A stretch of DNA of 64,000 nucleotides, from the NCBI RefSeq assembly GCF_003601985.1, contig NZ_QZXA01000003.1, positions 1 through 64,000 on the forward strand, in the 5' to 3' direction. Below, piece by piece: positions 36,616 to 45,312 of the stretch (the stretch's first letter is position 1; each line of letters opens with the position of its first letter). The notes under the pieces are model-generated. The model saw only the letters and a list, made by a program, of their open reading frames with translations, made no database searches and was not told the origin of the DNA. The DNA is from Mesorhizobium jarvisii (GTDB lineage Bacteria > Pseudomonadota > Alphaproteobacteria > Rhizobiales > Rhizobiaceae). The translations under genes were made by a program, and so were the position numbers.

Positions 36616-36801
36616 TTCGTCATCCTAGGGCGAAGCAGGAGCGAAACTCCGTCGCGAAGACCCTGGGATCCATTCCGTGACCTTGGTCATAGAGTGCAAC
36701 GGAGCTGAATTCTGCACCGCTGCGGCGCTTTGAAGTCGCGGCATGGATCCTCGGGTCTGCGCTGCGTCGCTGCGCTCCTTGCTCCGCCCGTGGATGACGA
36801 A
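36616..36801. repeat. Palindromic repeat, family 5 (copy 1)
   Basis: Outer inverted ends TTCGTCATCC and GGATGACGAA 186 bp apart, with inner inverted blocks around GGATCCATTCCGTGACC. A 60-bp minimal version lies at 39957-40016. The 365-bp gap 36486-36850 holds this repeat and no gene. Confidence 0.6.
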
Positions 36802-36850
36802 GTGGTGGGGTTCTCTGCCAATTGTCAGCGCTAGCGCATCCTCACAGTCC

Positions 36851-37642
36851 TTAATCCTGCTCCAGCAGGATCTCGTCGGCATCGTCGGCCGTTCTCTTCA
36901 GCGTCATGTAGAGGACGAGTGCTGCGATGCAGCCCAGGAAGATCAGGCTGGTGAAGGTGGTGCCGAAGCCGAGGCCGCCATATTCGAGCGGTTGCGACAG
37001 AAGATCGCCGAAGGAGGCGCCGAGCGGGCGCGTCAGGATATAGGCCAGCCAGAAGGCGAGGATGGCGTCGAGGTGGATGAGATAATAGGCAAGCGCGATC
37101 AGCGCGATGACGCCGCCGAACATAAGGCCCGACGTGAGATAGCCCATGTCGAAACTCTCGGCGACGAGATCGCCGGCGGCGGTGCCGAGCGAGAAGGTGA
37201 ACAGGATCGCCAGCCAGTAGAAGATCTCGCGCCTCGTCGTGAAGATGGTGTGGATCGACAGTGTTCTTTCGCTGGCGTACCAAACCGCGAACGTCGCCGC
37301 GAGCGCCACCGAGAAGGCAATCGTCGTCGTCTGCAGGCGCACGCCGAAATTGTCGACGAGGTTGTCGGTGATCAGCGTGCCGACGACGCTGATCAGCACC
37401 ACCGCCAGCCAGTAGGCCCAGGGCACGTAGCGCTTCTGCGCGAACTGCAGGCCAAGGGCGACGATCAGCACGCCGGTCATGATCAGCGAGGTGACGGTCA
37501 GCCCGAGCCCGAGATTGACGGCGAGATAGTCGGCCGCCGTCTCGCCCATGGTGACCGCCATCAGCTTGATCAGCCAGAAGTCGAGCGTGACCTCCGGAAC
37601 CCTGTTACGGTTCGGTCCAGTGGTTTTGTTGGGAGAGAGCAT
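36851..37642 (-). CDS. COG4705-type integral membrane protein (DUF347-like)
   Basis: A 263-aa protein from ATG 37642, with AAGGA about 8 bp upstream. The opening VPEVTLDFWLIKLMAVTMGETAADYL is the family signature, followed by about seven to eight hydrophobic segments. The function is unknown; homologues are often found beside two-component systems of this type. The C-terminus is charged. It is preceded by the small secreted protein at 37669 (26-bp gap), so the two are probably co-transcribed. Confidence 0.82.
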   Translation of the reverse strand: MLSPNKTTGPNRNRVPEVTLDFWLIKLMAVTMGETAADYLAVNLGLGLTVTSLIMTGVLIVALGLQFAQKRYVPWAYWLAVVLISVVGTLITDNLVDNFGVRLQTTTIAFSVALAATFAVWYASERTLSIHTIFTTRREIFYWLAILFTFSLGTAAGDLVAESFDMGYLTSGLMFGGVIALIALAYYLIHLDAILAFWLAYILTRPLGASFGDLLSQPLEYGGLGFGTTFTSLIFLGCIAALVLYMTLKRTADDADEILLEQD

Positions 37643-37668
37643 GGCGGCCGTCCTTATGGTTGCCGGAT

Positions 37669-37926
37669 CTACTTGCCCATGACCTTCATGGCCTGGGCGA
37701 AGAAGTCGTCGGCGCGCTTGTCGTCGTCGGCATTGCAGCGTTCGATGCCCTTGGTCTCCAGCTCCGAGACCTTGGCCTTGTCGGCAGCGCTGAGCGTGGC
37801 CGTGGCCTCCGCTGCGCGAAGGGTCTTCAGCGTCTCCTCGCAAGGCGCGGGGCCTGCGAAAACGGAGGACATCGAGGCGGCGATGGCGAGCGCGCCACCT
37901 GCGACGGCAAGTGCGTATCTCTTCAT
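37669..37926 (-). CDS. Small periplasmic protein of unknown function
   Basis: An 85-aa protein with a signal peptide (MKRYALAVAGGALAIAASMSSVFA, cleavage at AFA-like VFA-G). The mature helical domain of about 60 residues has two cysteines (CEETLKTL and ERCNADD) likely to form a disulfide. The motif KGIERCNADDDKRADDFFAQAMKVMGK is seen in small uncharacterised rhizobial proteins. It lies directly upstream of the COG4705 gene. Confidence 0.75.
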   Translation of the reverse strand: MKRYALAVAGGALAIAASMSSVFAGPAPCEETLKTLRAAEATATLSAADKAKVSELETKGIERCNADDDKRADDFFAQAMKVMGK

Positions 37927-38051
37927 GGAAAAATTCCCTATCTGATGCCGGTGATCCGGGCCGCGGCAATTGAAGCCGACCCCTAATTGGCGGACCGGCA
38001 TCTGAACGATAAGGAAGCGACTTCACTCCAGCCTGTCCCGTGGCATACAAA

Positions 38052-38093
38052 TTCGTAAGGATGGCCGTGATTGGCGCAAAAGGCCTTTACGAA
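38052..38093. promoter_or_regulatory. Inverted TTCGTAAG / TTTACGAA pair
   Basis: TTCGTAAG at 38052-38059 and TTTACGAA at 38086-38093, between the divergent small periplasmic gene (start 37926) and the methyltransferase gene (start 38193). The first octamer also occurs at 34377 upstream of the exporter operon. Confidence 0.32.
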
Positions 38094-38192
38094 CGCCGCG
38101 TGCTGCGCTGATTGAAAGCGGCGGCCTTGTATCCGCCATCAATGGCGCGCCCCAGTGGCCGAACCCGTAATCTGTGCCCCAGGAAGACACGA

Positions 38193-38828
38193 ATGACCTA
38201 CGCGTCCCTCAAGCCTGTTTCACAGGCCTTCGTGCAGCGAAAGCGGCTGATCTTCGTTCGGGTGGCGGCGGTGCTGGCGGTGCTGCTGCTGTTTCTCACC
38301 AAGCCGGCGCTCAGCGAGGGCTCTAACGGTCACGAAACGCTCGAATTCCTGGGCTTCTGCCTGGTGCTCGCCTGCGTTGCCGGCCGGCTGTGGAGCATCC
38401 TCTATGTCGGCGGCAAGAAGAACGAGGAGCTGGTTTCGACGGGGCCGTTCTCGATGAGCCAGAACCCGCTCTATTTCTTCTCGACGGTGGGCGCGGTCGG
38501 CATCGGTCTGCTCTACGGCTCGCTGGTGGCGGCGGCCGTGCTTGGCGTCGCCAGCTTCCTCATCTTCCGCGTCACGGCGCGCAAGGAAGCCGAATATCTG
38601 CTGGGCAAGTTCGGCCCGGCCTATTCCGCCTATATCAAGACGACGCCGCGCTTCTGGCCGAACCCGCTGCTCTACCGCGACGACGACCAGCTGCAATTCT
38701 CGACCCGCGCACTCAAGCGCACTTTCTTTGACGGGCTCTATTTCCTCGCCATCTTCCCGGCCATCGAACTGATCGAGTACTTGCGGCAGACGGGCCTGCT
38801 GTTCCCGGCCTTCTTCACCCTGTACTGA
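38193..38828 (+). CDS. Isoprenylcysteine carboxyl methyltransferase-like membrane protein
   Basis: A 211-aa protein; ATG 38193 follows AGGAAG. It has four to five membrane segments. The motif GPFSMSQNPLYFFSTVGAVGIGL followed by RKEAEYLLGKFGPAYSAYIKTTPRFWP matches the ICMT/PEMT family, in which R-x-P-x-Y (here SQNPLY) and E...Y contact S-adenosylmethionine. Bacterial members are mostly of unknown substrate; lipid or small-molecule methylation is likely. It stands alone, 29 bp before the C39-like gene, with which it may be co-transcribed. Confidence 0.85.
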   Translation: MTYASLKPVSQAFVQRKRLIFVRVAAVLAVLLLFLTKPALSEGSNGHETLEFLGFCLVLACVAGRLWSILYVGGKKNEELVSTGPFSMSQNPLYFFSTVGAVGIGLLYGSLVAAAVLGVASFLIFRVTARKEAEYLLGKFGPAYSAYIKTTPRFWPNPLLYRDDDQLQFSTRALKRTFFDGLYFLAIFPAIELIEYLRQTGLLFPAFFTLY

Positions 38829-38857
38829 TCGGCCATTGTCCGGCTAATTTGCGGGTC

Positions 38858-39925
38858 ATGCAGCACTTCGAGGAGCCTGTGGTATCGGCTGAAGGCGAAG
38901 GGGCCAATGTGACGGTCTTCACGGCCGAACACGTGGCCGTCTGGGCCGACCTGATCGCGGCGGTGCCGGCCGAGGCCGGCGATCGGCTGGCGGCGCTGCG
39001 GGAGATCGCCGGGGTCACCGGCGTGGCGTGCTACAGCGAGGGCCGCCCGGAGGCAATCGTGGTCGGGCAGCGCCGGCCGGCGGCAGCGATGCTGCGCATC
39101 GCCTTGTTCTGGTCTGCTCCGAATTTCATCGCGGGTGACGGCCTGCGCCTGCTGGAGGCGCTGGAGAAGGAGGCGCTTGCGCAAGACGTGCTCTGCCTGC
39201 GCGCCGACGAGGATACGGCGCAGCGCATCGGCGGCCAGTGGCAGCGCCGCGACGGGTTCCTGCAACGCTGGACCGGCAGCGAACCGAACCGCCGGCAGGT
39301 TCCGCCATCCTGGCCGCAGACGGCGGGTTTTACCTGCGGGCCGTCGGCGCTGGCCATGGCGCTGGCCGGGATCGATCCGGCCTTGCGGCCGGACCGGGCG
39401 CTGGAGGTCGAACTCTGGCGCGAGGCCACCACCATCATCGGCCCGAGCGGTCCGGGCGGCTGCGACCCCTACGGCCTGGCGCTGGCGGCGCGCCGGCGCG
39501 GCCTGCGGGCCGAAATATTCATGAGCAGCGCCGAACCGATTTTCCTCGACCGGGCCAGCTCGGAGGAAAGGCGCGGGCTGATGAGCTTCGTTCAGGCCGG
39601 CTTCAAGCGCGAGGCCGAAGCCGCGTCATTGCCGATCGAGAGGCGCGCCTTTGCCGTCGAAGAAATCGGCCAGGCGCTCGATCGCGGCCTGTCGGCGCTG
39701 GTGCTGATCGACCAGGCGCCGATGATGGGCCACACCTGCCCGCACTGGGTGCTCGTCCATGACCATGGCGACGGCGTCTATTTCCTCAACGATCCCTGGA
39801 TCGAGCCAGACCGGCTCGAACAGAAGATGGACGTCGTCGACCTCCCGGTTAGGGCGGCGGAACTCGACCGGATGGCCTGGTACGGCAATCCGGCCTACCG
39901 CGCCGCGGTGCTGGTCGGGCGATAA
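38858..39925 (+). CDS. C39-like peptidase family protein with extra N-terminal domain
   Basis: A 355-aa protein from ATG 38858 (a TTG at 38849 is in frame). The C-terminal two thirds resembles peptidase C39: catalytic Cys160 in QTAGFTCGPSALAMAL and His296 in HTCPHWVLVHDHGDGVYFLNDP. There is no transporter domain and no signal peptide. The N-terminal 140 residues look like a separate alpha/beta (possibly acetyltransferase-like) domain. C39 enzymes normally remove double-glycine leaders inside ABC exporters, so a free-standing form may process a peptide or act on another amide. Confidence 0.75.
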   Translation: MQHFEEPVVSAEGEGANVTVFTAEHVAVWADLIAAVPAEAGDRLAALREIAGVTGVACYSEGRPEAIVVGQRRPAAAMLRIALFWSAPNFIAGDGLRLLEALEKEALAQDVLCLRADEDTAQRIGGQWQRRDGFLQRWTGSEPNRRQVPPSWPQTAGFTCGPSALAMALAGIDPALRPDRALEVELWREATTIIGPSGPGGCDPYGLALAARRRGLRAEIFMSSAEPIFLDRASSEERRGLMSFVQAGFKREAEAASLPIERRAFAVEEIGQALDRGLSALVLIDQAPMMGHTCPHWVLVHDHGDGVYFLNDPWIEPDRLEQKMDVVDLPVRAAELDRMAWYGNPAYRAAVLVGR

Positions 39926-39956
39926 CGGCTGGGGGATTAGCGGAGGCCTCCATTGC

Positions 39957-40016
39957 TTCGTCATCCTCGGGTCTTCGCGACGCCGCTACGCGGCTGCTTC
40001 GCCCGTGGATGACGAA
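39957..40016. repeat. Palindromic repeat, family 5 (short copy)
   Basis: TTCGTCATCC and GGATGACGAA 60 bp apart, just after the C39-like gene. Confidence 0.6.
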
Positions 40017-40112
40017 GTCGGAAGGCCCGGCTAATCCCGAACGCCTATGATAAGCCGAACGAACGAGGGTACCCTGTTACCACAGCCTTTTACCCGCCCC
40101 GCTACGGCGTTC

Positions 40113-40598
40113 TCAGGCCCCCAGCGGATACGGCATGTAGCCGACGAAGCCGGCGATCTTCCAGCTGCCTTCGACCTTCCGGCAGAAATACAGGGTCTGC
40201 CATTTCAGCCGGTCGACGCTGCCATCCGCCTTGGCGACGGAGCCGTCGAACTTCTTGTGCAGCACGGCACGGTCGCCGTCGACATCGATGTCGCGCAGAT
40301 TGGTGACGCGAAACAGCGCCTCGCGCAACGGCTCGGCGAATTCGGTCGCCGCCGTCTCCTTGGCCTGGCGCAGCCACTCGTCGCGGTAGACCTCCAGCCT
40401 TGGGAACTGCAGCCGCCAGGCATCGGCATTGGCGAGGAAATGCGCATGCATGCCGAAGAAGCTTTCGGCGATAAAATCGTGCTCGACCATGGACCAGTCC
40501 TGGCCGATGAAGGCGTCGATGTCGCGCCGCACCAGCATCTCCCACAGCGCATGGCGGTCGGCATCGCCTGAAGGAAACGGGTTCTTGTCGAAGGTCAT
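40113..40598 (-). CDS. NTF2/SnoaL-like small protein of catabolic island
   Basis: A 161-aa protein from ATG 40598 (MTFDKNPFPSGDADRHALWEML). The helix-rich start and the WKIAGFVGYMPYPL end fit the NTF2-like/SnoaL fold, which includes isomerases, hydrolases and dioxygenase small subunits. No catalytic residues can be named. It is divergent from ridA across a 220-bp region that holds the inverted AAAGCAACA motif, so it probably belongs to the same regulon as the catabolic genes on its right. Confidence 0.72.
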   Translation of the reverse strand: MTFDKNPFPSGDADRHALWEMLVRRDIDAFIGQDWSMVEHDFIAESFFGMHAHFLANADAWRLQFPRLEVYRDEWLRQAKETAATEFAEPLREALFRVTNLRDIDVDGDRAVLHKKFDGSVAKADGSVDRLKWQTLYFCRKVEGSWKIAGFVGYMPYPLGA

Positions 40599-40687
40599 TC
40601 TCGGTTTCTCCGGTCTCGCACAGGCATTTGTCCGTCGCGGCGCGCAGGCCGCCCGGCCGGTGCGCACGATGCAAGCGCTTCTGTAAT

Positions 40688-40719
40688 AAAGCAACACGGA
40701 TTTCGAAGAATGTTGCTTT
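40688..40719. promoter_or_regulatory. Candidate operator, inverted AAAGCAACA repeat
   Basis: AAAGCAACA at 40688-40696 and TGTTGCTTT at 40711-40719, separated by 14 bp, in the divergent NTF2-like/ridA promoter region. The left part AAAGCAACACGGATTTC recurs with one change at 45445-45463 between the RpiR gene and the ABC operon. RpiR is the likely binder (inference). Confidence 0.6.
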
Positions 40720-40818
40720 CCAACAAGGGCTCTATCGGGACCGCCGCGATCGCGGTAAATCTGCGCGGAAGTGGGCGCCGCCCTGGTGCCCTGCCGCGTC
40801 ATCAGAGGAGGCGATCCC

Positions 40819-41184
40819 TTGCCCAAGCAGACTTTTGGAACATCCCATGTGCCGCTGTCGCCCGCCGTGCGGGCCGGCGACTTCGTCTATGTCTCGGGTC
40901 AGGTTCCGGTCGGCAGCGACGGCATCGTGGTCAAGGGCGGTATCACCGAACAGACCGAGCAGGTGCTCGCCAATGTGAAGGCGGCGCTGGCCTTGGCCGG
41001 CTGCACACTGGACGATGTGGTGAAGACCACCGTCTGGCTGGAAGACGCGCGCGATTTCGGCGCCTTCAACGCGGTCTACGCCAGGCACTTCCCGAAGAAC
41101 CCGCCGGCCCGCACCACGGTCGAATCGCGGCTGATGATCGATATCAAGATCGAGGTCGAAGCGGTCGCCTATCGACCAGTTTGA
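40819..41184 (+). CDS. RidA-family enamine/imine deaminase
   Basis: A 121-aa protein. TTG at 40819 is the start because GAGGAGG lies about 7 bp before it and no ATG fits; this gives LPKQTFGTSHVPLSPAVRAGDFVYVSGQV. RidA proteins hydrolyse reactive 2-aminoacrylate-like imines. The family Arg is in PARTTVESRL. It is the first gene of a two-gene unit with the amidohydrolase (32-bp gap). Its presence in a degradation island suggests an enamine/imine intermediate from a nitrogenous substrate. Confidence 0.88.
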   Translation: MPKQTFGTSHVPLSPAVRAGDFVYVSGQVPVGSDGIVVKGGITEQTEQVLANVKAALALAGCTLDDVVKTTVWLEDARDFGAFNAVYARHFPKNPPARTTVESRLMIDIKIEVEAVAYRPV

Positions 41185-41216
41185 GACGACAAAGCAAAGA
41201 ACCGGAGGTTCCCCTC

Positions 41217-42452
41217 ATGCAATTCGACCTCCTGCTGAAGGGCGGACGGCTGATCGATCCGGCGTCCGGCATCGATGCGCCGCGCGATGTCGCCATCGCC
41301 AATGGGCGGGTCGCGGCGGTCGATGCCGATATCCCGGCGGATCGCGCCGCGCAGGTCGTCGACGTGACGGGCTGCATCGTCGCGCCCGGGCTGGTCGACC
41401 TGCACAGCCACGTCTATTGGGGCGGCACCTCGCTCGGCGTCGATGCCGACCGGCTCGCCGCCAAAAGCGGCACCACCACCTTCATCGATGCCGGCAGCGC
41501 GGGCGCCGGCAATTTCCTCGGCTTCCGCCGCCATGTCATGGAGCGCTCCAGGGCGCGCATCCTGGCGTATGTCAACATTTCCTTTGCCGGCATCTTCGGC
41601 TTCTCGCAGTCGGTGTCGGTCGGCGAGTGCAGCGATCTGCGGCTCTGCGAGCCGCGCGAGGTGGTCGCCGCGGCGCGCGAGCACGCCGATGTCGTCGTCG
41701 GCGTGAAAGTCCGCTCCGGCAAGCATGCCGGCGGCACCAGCGGCATCGCGCCGGTCGATCTGGCGCTGGAGGCGGCCGACAGAGCCGGACTGCCGCTGAT
41801 GGCGCATATTGACGAGCCGCCGCCCGGCCGCTCGGAAGTGCTGCCGCGCCTGCGCCGCGGCGATATCCTCACCCATTGCTTCCGGCCGTTCCCCAACGCG
41901 CCGGTCTTCGCCTCCGGCGCGGTGCGGCCCGACATGCGGCTGGCGCGCGAGCGCGGCGTCATCTTCGATCTCGGCCATGGCATGGGTTCGTTCGATTTCG
42001 ACGTGGCGCGCGCCATGCTGGCCGAGGGGCTGGCGCCGGATGTCATCTCGAGCGACGTGCATCTCTACTGCGTCGACGGGCCGGCCTTCGACATTCTGGT
42101 CTGCATGTCGAAGCTGATGGCGCTCGGCATGCCGCTGGTCGAGGTGCTGCGCGCGGCGACGCAAGCGCCGGCGCGGGCGATCGCCAGGCCGGATCTCGGC
42201 ACGCTGGCCGTCGGCACCGTCGGCGATGTCGCCGTGCTTCGCCAGCGATCGGGCCGGTTCACCTTCGTCGACGCGGTCGGGGCCGCGCTGGTCGCCGACC
42301 AGCGGCTGGTGTCGGAAGGCATCGTCATCGGCGGTACATGGTGGCCGAACGAGGCGGTGAACGATGTCAGCGAGACCGAGCGTTTCGAGGCGCATGCTGC
42401 GCATACGCATGTCGAGGTGGCGGCGCGGCATTTCGGGGACCGGCATGATTAG
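41217..42452 (+). CDS. Amidohydrolase/deacetylase-family metallohydrolase
   Basis: A 411-aa enzyme of the dihydroorotase-like amidohydrolase superfamily. ATG 41217 follows CCGGAGG. Metal ligands H63 and H65 lie in VDLHSHVYWGG; a probable carboxylated Lys is in VGVKVRSGKHAGG; further ligands are in LTHCFRPF and the closing Asp in SSDVHLYCVDG. The set of ligands looks complete. Relatives cleave cyclic or acyclic amides. The substrate is unknown; the neighbours (RidA, monooxygenase, amidase) suggest stepwise breakdown of an N-containing compound. Confidence 0.85.
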   Translation: MQFDLLLKGGRLIDPASGIDAPRDVAIANGRVAAVDADIPADRAAQVVDVTGCIVAPGLVDLHSHVYWGGTSLGVDADRLAAKSGTTTFIDAGSAGAGNFLGFRRHVMERSRARILAYVNISFAGIFGFSQSVSVGECSDLRLCEPREVVAAAREHADVVVGVKVRSGKHAGGTSGIAPVDLALEAADRAGLPLMAHIDEPPPGRSEVLPRLRRGDILTHCFRPFPNAPVFASGAVRPDMRLARERGVIFDLGHGMGSFDFDVARAMLAEGLAPDVISSDVHLYCVDGPAFDILVCMSKLMALGMPLVEVLRAATQAPARAIARPDLGTLAVGTVGDVAVLRQRSGRFTFVDAVGAALVADQRLVSEGIVIGGTWWPNEAVNDVSETERFEAHAAHTHVEVAARHFGDRHD

Positions 42453-42478
42453 CCGATCTCCCCGTCGTGGGGTCGACC

Positions 42479-44266
42479 TTACCCGGCGTTGCTCGGCTTG
42501 CCGTAAACCGGCGTGGCAATCCCTTCCATGCGCGCCTTGATCTGCAGCGCCACGTATTTCGAGTAAAAACGCGACAGCGCCAGATTGCCGCCGTGGAACC
42601 ACAGCGCTTCCTGCGCCGTCGGCTTCCACATATTCCGTAGCTCGCCTTGCCAGGGTCCGGGGTCGCCCTTGACACCGGAACCGAGGCCCCAGCAGGGGCC
42701 GACCTTGTCGGCGACTTCGCGCGAGACGAGTGCGGCGACATTCTCGTTCATCGACTGGTAGCCGGTGCAGGCGATGATGGCGTCGGCCTCGAGCTCGCTG
42801 CCATCCTCGAACAGGATGCCTGTCGGCGTCAGCGCCTTGATGGCGACGCCGCTGCGGATGCCGATCTTGCCGTCGATGATCAGGTCCGAGGCGCCGACAT
42901 CGATGTAGTAGCCGGAGCCGGTGCGATAGGCCTTCATCAAGAGGCCGGTCTCGTCGTCGCCGAAATCGATGGCGAAGCCGGAGGCGCGCAAGCGGTCGTA
43001 GAAGGCGGCGTCGCGCGCCTTGATCACCTCGTAGAGCGCGCGCTGGCCCTTGGGCACCAGCGCGAAGGGGGTCGAGGCGACGATCATGTCGGCCTTTTCG
43101 GTGGTGATGCCGCGCGCCAGCGCGCTCTCCGAGAAGATCTCGAAGCCGACCTCCATCAGCGTGTCCGACTTGACCACGGTGGTCGGCGAGCGCTGGATCA
43201 TGGTGACGTCGGCGCCGCTTTCCCAGAGATCGACGCAGACGTCATGGCCGGAGCTGGCCGCGCCGATGACGGCGACCTTTTTGCCGCGGAATTTGTCGCC
43301 GCTGGCATACTGGCTGGAATGCAGCAATTCGCCCTTGAATTCGCTCGCGCCGGCCAGGTCGATCTTTCGCGGCGGGCCGTAGGCGCCGGTGGCGAACACT
43401 ACATGTTTCGGCTTCAGCGTGATCCGCCGGCCGACACGGTCGACCACCACGGTCCACTCCTTCCGCGCCGCGTCATAGGAGGCGCTGAGGCACTTTGTGG
43501 CGACCCAGTAGTTGAGCTCCATGACGCGCGTGTACATTTCCAGCCAGTCGCCCATCTTGTCCTTGGGCGTGAAGACCGGCCAGTTTTCCGGGAACGGAAT
43601 GTAGGGCAGATGGTCGTACCAGACCGGATCGTGCAGCACGAGCGTGCGGTAGCGGTTGCGCCAGGAATCACCCGCGCGTGCATTCTTCTCGATGACGATG
43701 GTCGGCACGCCGAGCTGCCGCAGCCGTGCACCCAGCATGATGCCGCCCTGCCCGCCGCCGATGACCAGGCAATAGGGCTGCTCGGTGGCGCCGAGCTCGC
43801 GCGTCTCGCGCGCCCGCGCCTCCGACCAGGTCTCGCGTTCGGGGTCGGCCTTGTGACGCACGCCGAGCGGCCGCGCCAAACCCTTGCGCTCCTCGAACCC
43901 CTTGAGGTCGGTCATCGCCGTGAACAAGGTGCGGCAGCGTCCGTCGCGCAGGCGCACAATGCCTTGCCCTGACGCCACCGCGGTCTCGAAGGTGAACCAG
44001 GCTTCGATGGTGCCCTCGTCCGAGGTCGCCTCGCCGGCGAGCTGCCATGCGGTGGGCTTGGTCGTCGCCAACGTTGCCTCGAGCATGTCGACGATGGCCT
44101 CGCGGCCTTCCATGGTCGTGACGTTCCAGGTGAAGCTCAGAAGATCGCGCCAGTAGCAGTCGTCGACGAACAAATTGCTTGCCGCGGTCGCATCACCGGC
44201 CGCGAGCGCCTGCGCCAGGGATTCCAGCCATGCGGCTGCCTGTTTCGTCGGTGCCATTTCGAGCAT
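42479..44266 (-). CDS. Flavin-containing monooxygenase with N-terminal NTF2-like domain
   Basis: A 595-aa protein. Residues 1-130 form a SnoaL/NTF2-like domain (ATAASNLFVDDCYWRDLL). From about 163 a class B flavoprotein monooxygenase follows: FAD motif VIGGGQGGIMLG, the monooxygenase fingerprint FKGELLHSSQY (F-x-G-x3-H-x3-Y) and NADP motif VIGAASSGHDVCVDL, with IIACTGYQS near the end. Such enzymes oxygenate N, S or carbonyl groups using NADPH and O2. It lies on the minus strand next to the RpiR gene and is convergent with the amidohydrolase. The substrate is unknown. Confidence 0.88.
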   Translation of the reverse strand: MLEMAPTKQAAAWLESLAQALAAGDATAASNLFVDDCYWRDLLSFTWNVTTMEGREAIVDMLEATLATTKPTAWQLAGEATSDEGTIEAWFTFETAVASGQGIVRLRDGRCRTLFTAMTDLKGFEERKGLARPLGVRHKADPERETWSEARARETRELGATEQPYCLVIGGGQGGIMLGARLRQLGVPTIVIEKNARAGDSWRNRYRTLVLHDPVWYDHLPYIPFPENWPVFTPKDKMGDWLEMYTRVMELNYWVATKCLSASYDAARKEWTVVVDRVGRRITLKPKHVVFATGAYGPPRKIDLAGASEFKGELLHSSQYASGDKFRGKKVAVIGAASSGHDVCVDLWESGADVTMIQRSPTTVVKSDTLMEVGFEIFSESALARGITTEKADMIVASTPFALVPKGQRALYEVIKARDAAFYDRLRASGFAIDFGDDETGLLMKAYRTGSGYYIDVGASDLIIDGKIGIRSGVAIKALTPTGILFEDGSELEADAIIACTGYQSMNENVAALVSREVADKVGPCWGLGSGVKGDPGPWQGELRNMWKPTAQEALWFHGGNLALSRFYSKYVALQIKARMEGIATPVYGKPSNAG

Positions 44267-44313
44267 GTGTTCCTCTTTCTGCGTGTGCCTTGCCTGAATG
44301 GGACGTCGAAGCC

Positions 44314-44369
44314 GGCGCTGCCCCTCATCCGCCTGCCGGCACCTTCTCCCCGTGAACGGGGAGAAGGGA
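44314..44369. repeat. Half copy of family 1 repeat
   Basis: GGCGCTGCCCCTCATCCGCCTGCCGGC followed by the CTCCCCGTGAACGGGGAGA hairpin; only one arm is present, filling the space between the monooxygenase and RpiR genes. Confidence 0.65.
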
Positions 44370-44370
44370 G

Positions 44371-45312
44371 CTAGTCTCCGAGCGGCTCCATCTCCTTGCC
44401 GGTGCGGTGGATCTGGGCGTTGTATTTGATGCGGCGGACCGTCTCGCGCGCCGAGCCGTCGAGCTTGTAGGCGGAGGCTACGGCCAACAGGTCGATCGCC
44501 GCCAGGAAGGCGAAGCGCGAAGCGGTCGGCTTCAGCGTGTCGGGATATTCAGGCACCGCCACCGTCAGCCGGACATCGCAGGCGCGGGCGAGATCGGTGT
44601 CGGGCGCGGTCACGGCGATGGCGTTGGCGCGGTAGTGCTTGGCGAGTTCGACGGCCTCGATCACCTCGCGCGTGCGTCCGGTCGCCGAAATGGCGATCAC
44701 CACGTCGCCCGGCTTCAGCGTCGAGGCGGTCATGCGCATCAGATAGGGATCGCACTGGGCGCTGACGGTGATGCCGTAGCGAAACAGCCGGTATTGCGTC
44801 TCCTGCGCCAGCGCCGAGGAACTGCCGCCGAGGCCGAAAACGGTGACCTGGCGAGCCTTGGCGATGAGTTCCGCCGCCTTCTGCAACTCGCCTGGGTCAA
44901 GCTGGCGTTCAGCCTCCTGCAGCGCCCGGCGCGCCTCGCCGAAGACGGCGTTCCAGAACGGCATGCCATTGTCGTTGCTGATGGCCGGCGGCTTGGCCAG
45001 ATAGAGCGCGCCGACGACGAGGCTCTGCGCCAGCTTCAGCTTGAAATCGCGCACGCCCTCGCAGCCGATGGCGCGGCAGAAGCGGGTCACGGTCGGTTCG
45101 CTGACCCCGGCGCGTTCGGCAATCGCCGCATTGGAGGCGTCGACGGCGTATTTGACATTGTCGAGCACGACATCGGCGACGCGGCGCTCCGCCGGGCTCA
45201 ACTCTGCGTAGGAATCCTTGACCAGCGAGATGATGTCGGGGATGCGCCTGATGTCGCGTCCCTCCGGCTCGTGGCTTGCAACGGGCTCTTGCTGGCTGTC
45301 AGCTTCAGTCAT
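44371..45312 (-). CDS. RpiR/MurR-family transcriptional regulator
   Basis: A 313-aa regulator. ATG at 45312 is preceded by GGGAAG; longer ATG starts at 45354 and 45375 lack ribosome sites. The N-terminal HTH_6 domain covers about residues 25-100 (ELSPAERRVADVVLDN...AGVSEPTVTRFCRAIGC). The C-terminal SIS domain covers about 130-265 (VFGLGGSSSALAQ...ISATGRTREVIEA), which usually binds a phosphosugar or related metabolite. It lies in the centre of the catabolic island, divergent from the ABC importer, and the AAAGCAACACG motif before it suggests autoregulation. Confidence 0.9.
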   Translation of the reverse strand: MTEADSQQEPVASHEPEGRDIRRIPDIISLVKDSYAELSPAERRVADVVLDNVKYAVDASNAAIAERAGVSEPTVTRFCRAIGCEGVRDFKLKLAQSLVVGALYLAKPPAISNDNGMPFWNAVFGEARRALQEAERQLDPGELQKAAELIAKARQVTVFGLGGSSSALAQETQYRLFRYGITVSAQCDPYLMRMTASTLKPGDVVIAISATGRTREVIEAVELAKHYRANAIAVTAPDTDLARACDVRLTVAVPEYPDTLKPTASRFAFLAAIDLLAVASAYKLDGSARETVRRIKYNAQIHRTGKEMEPLGD

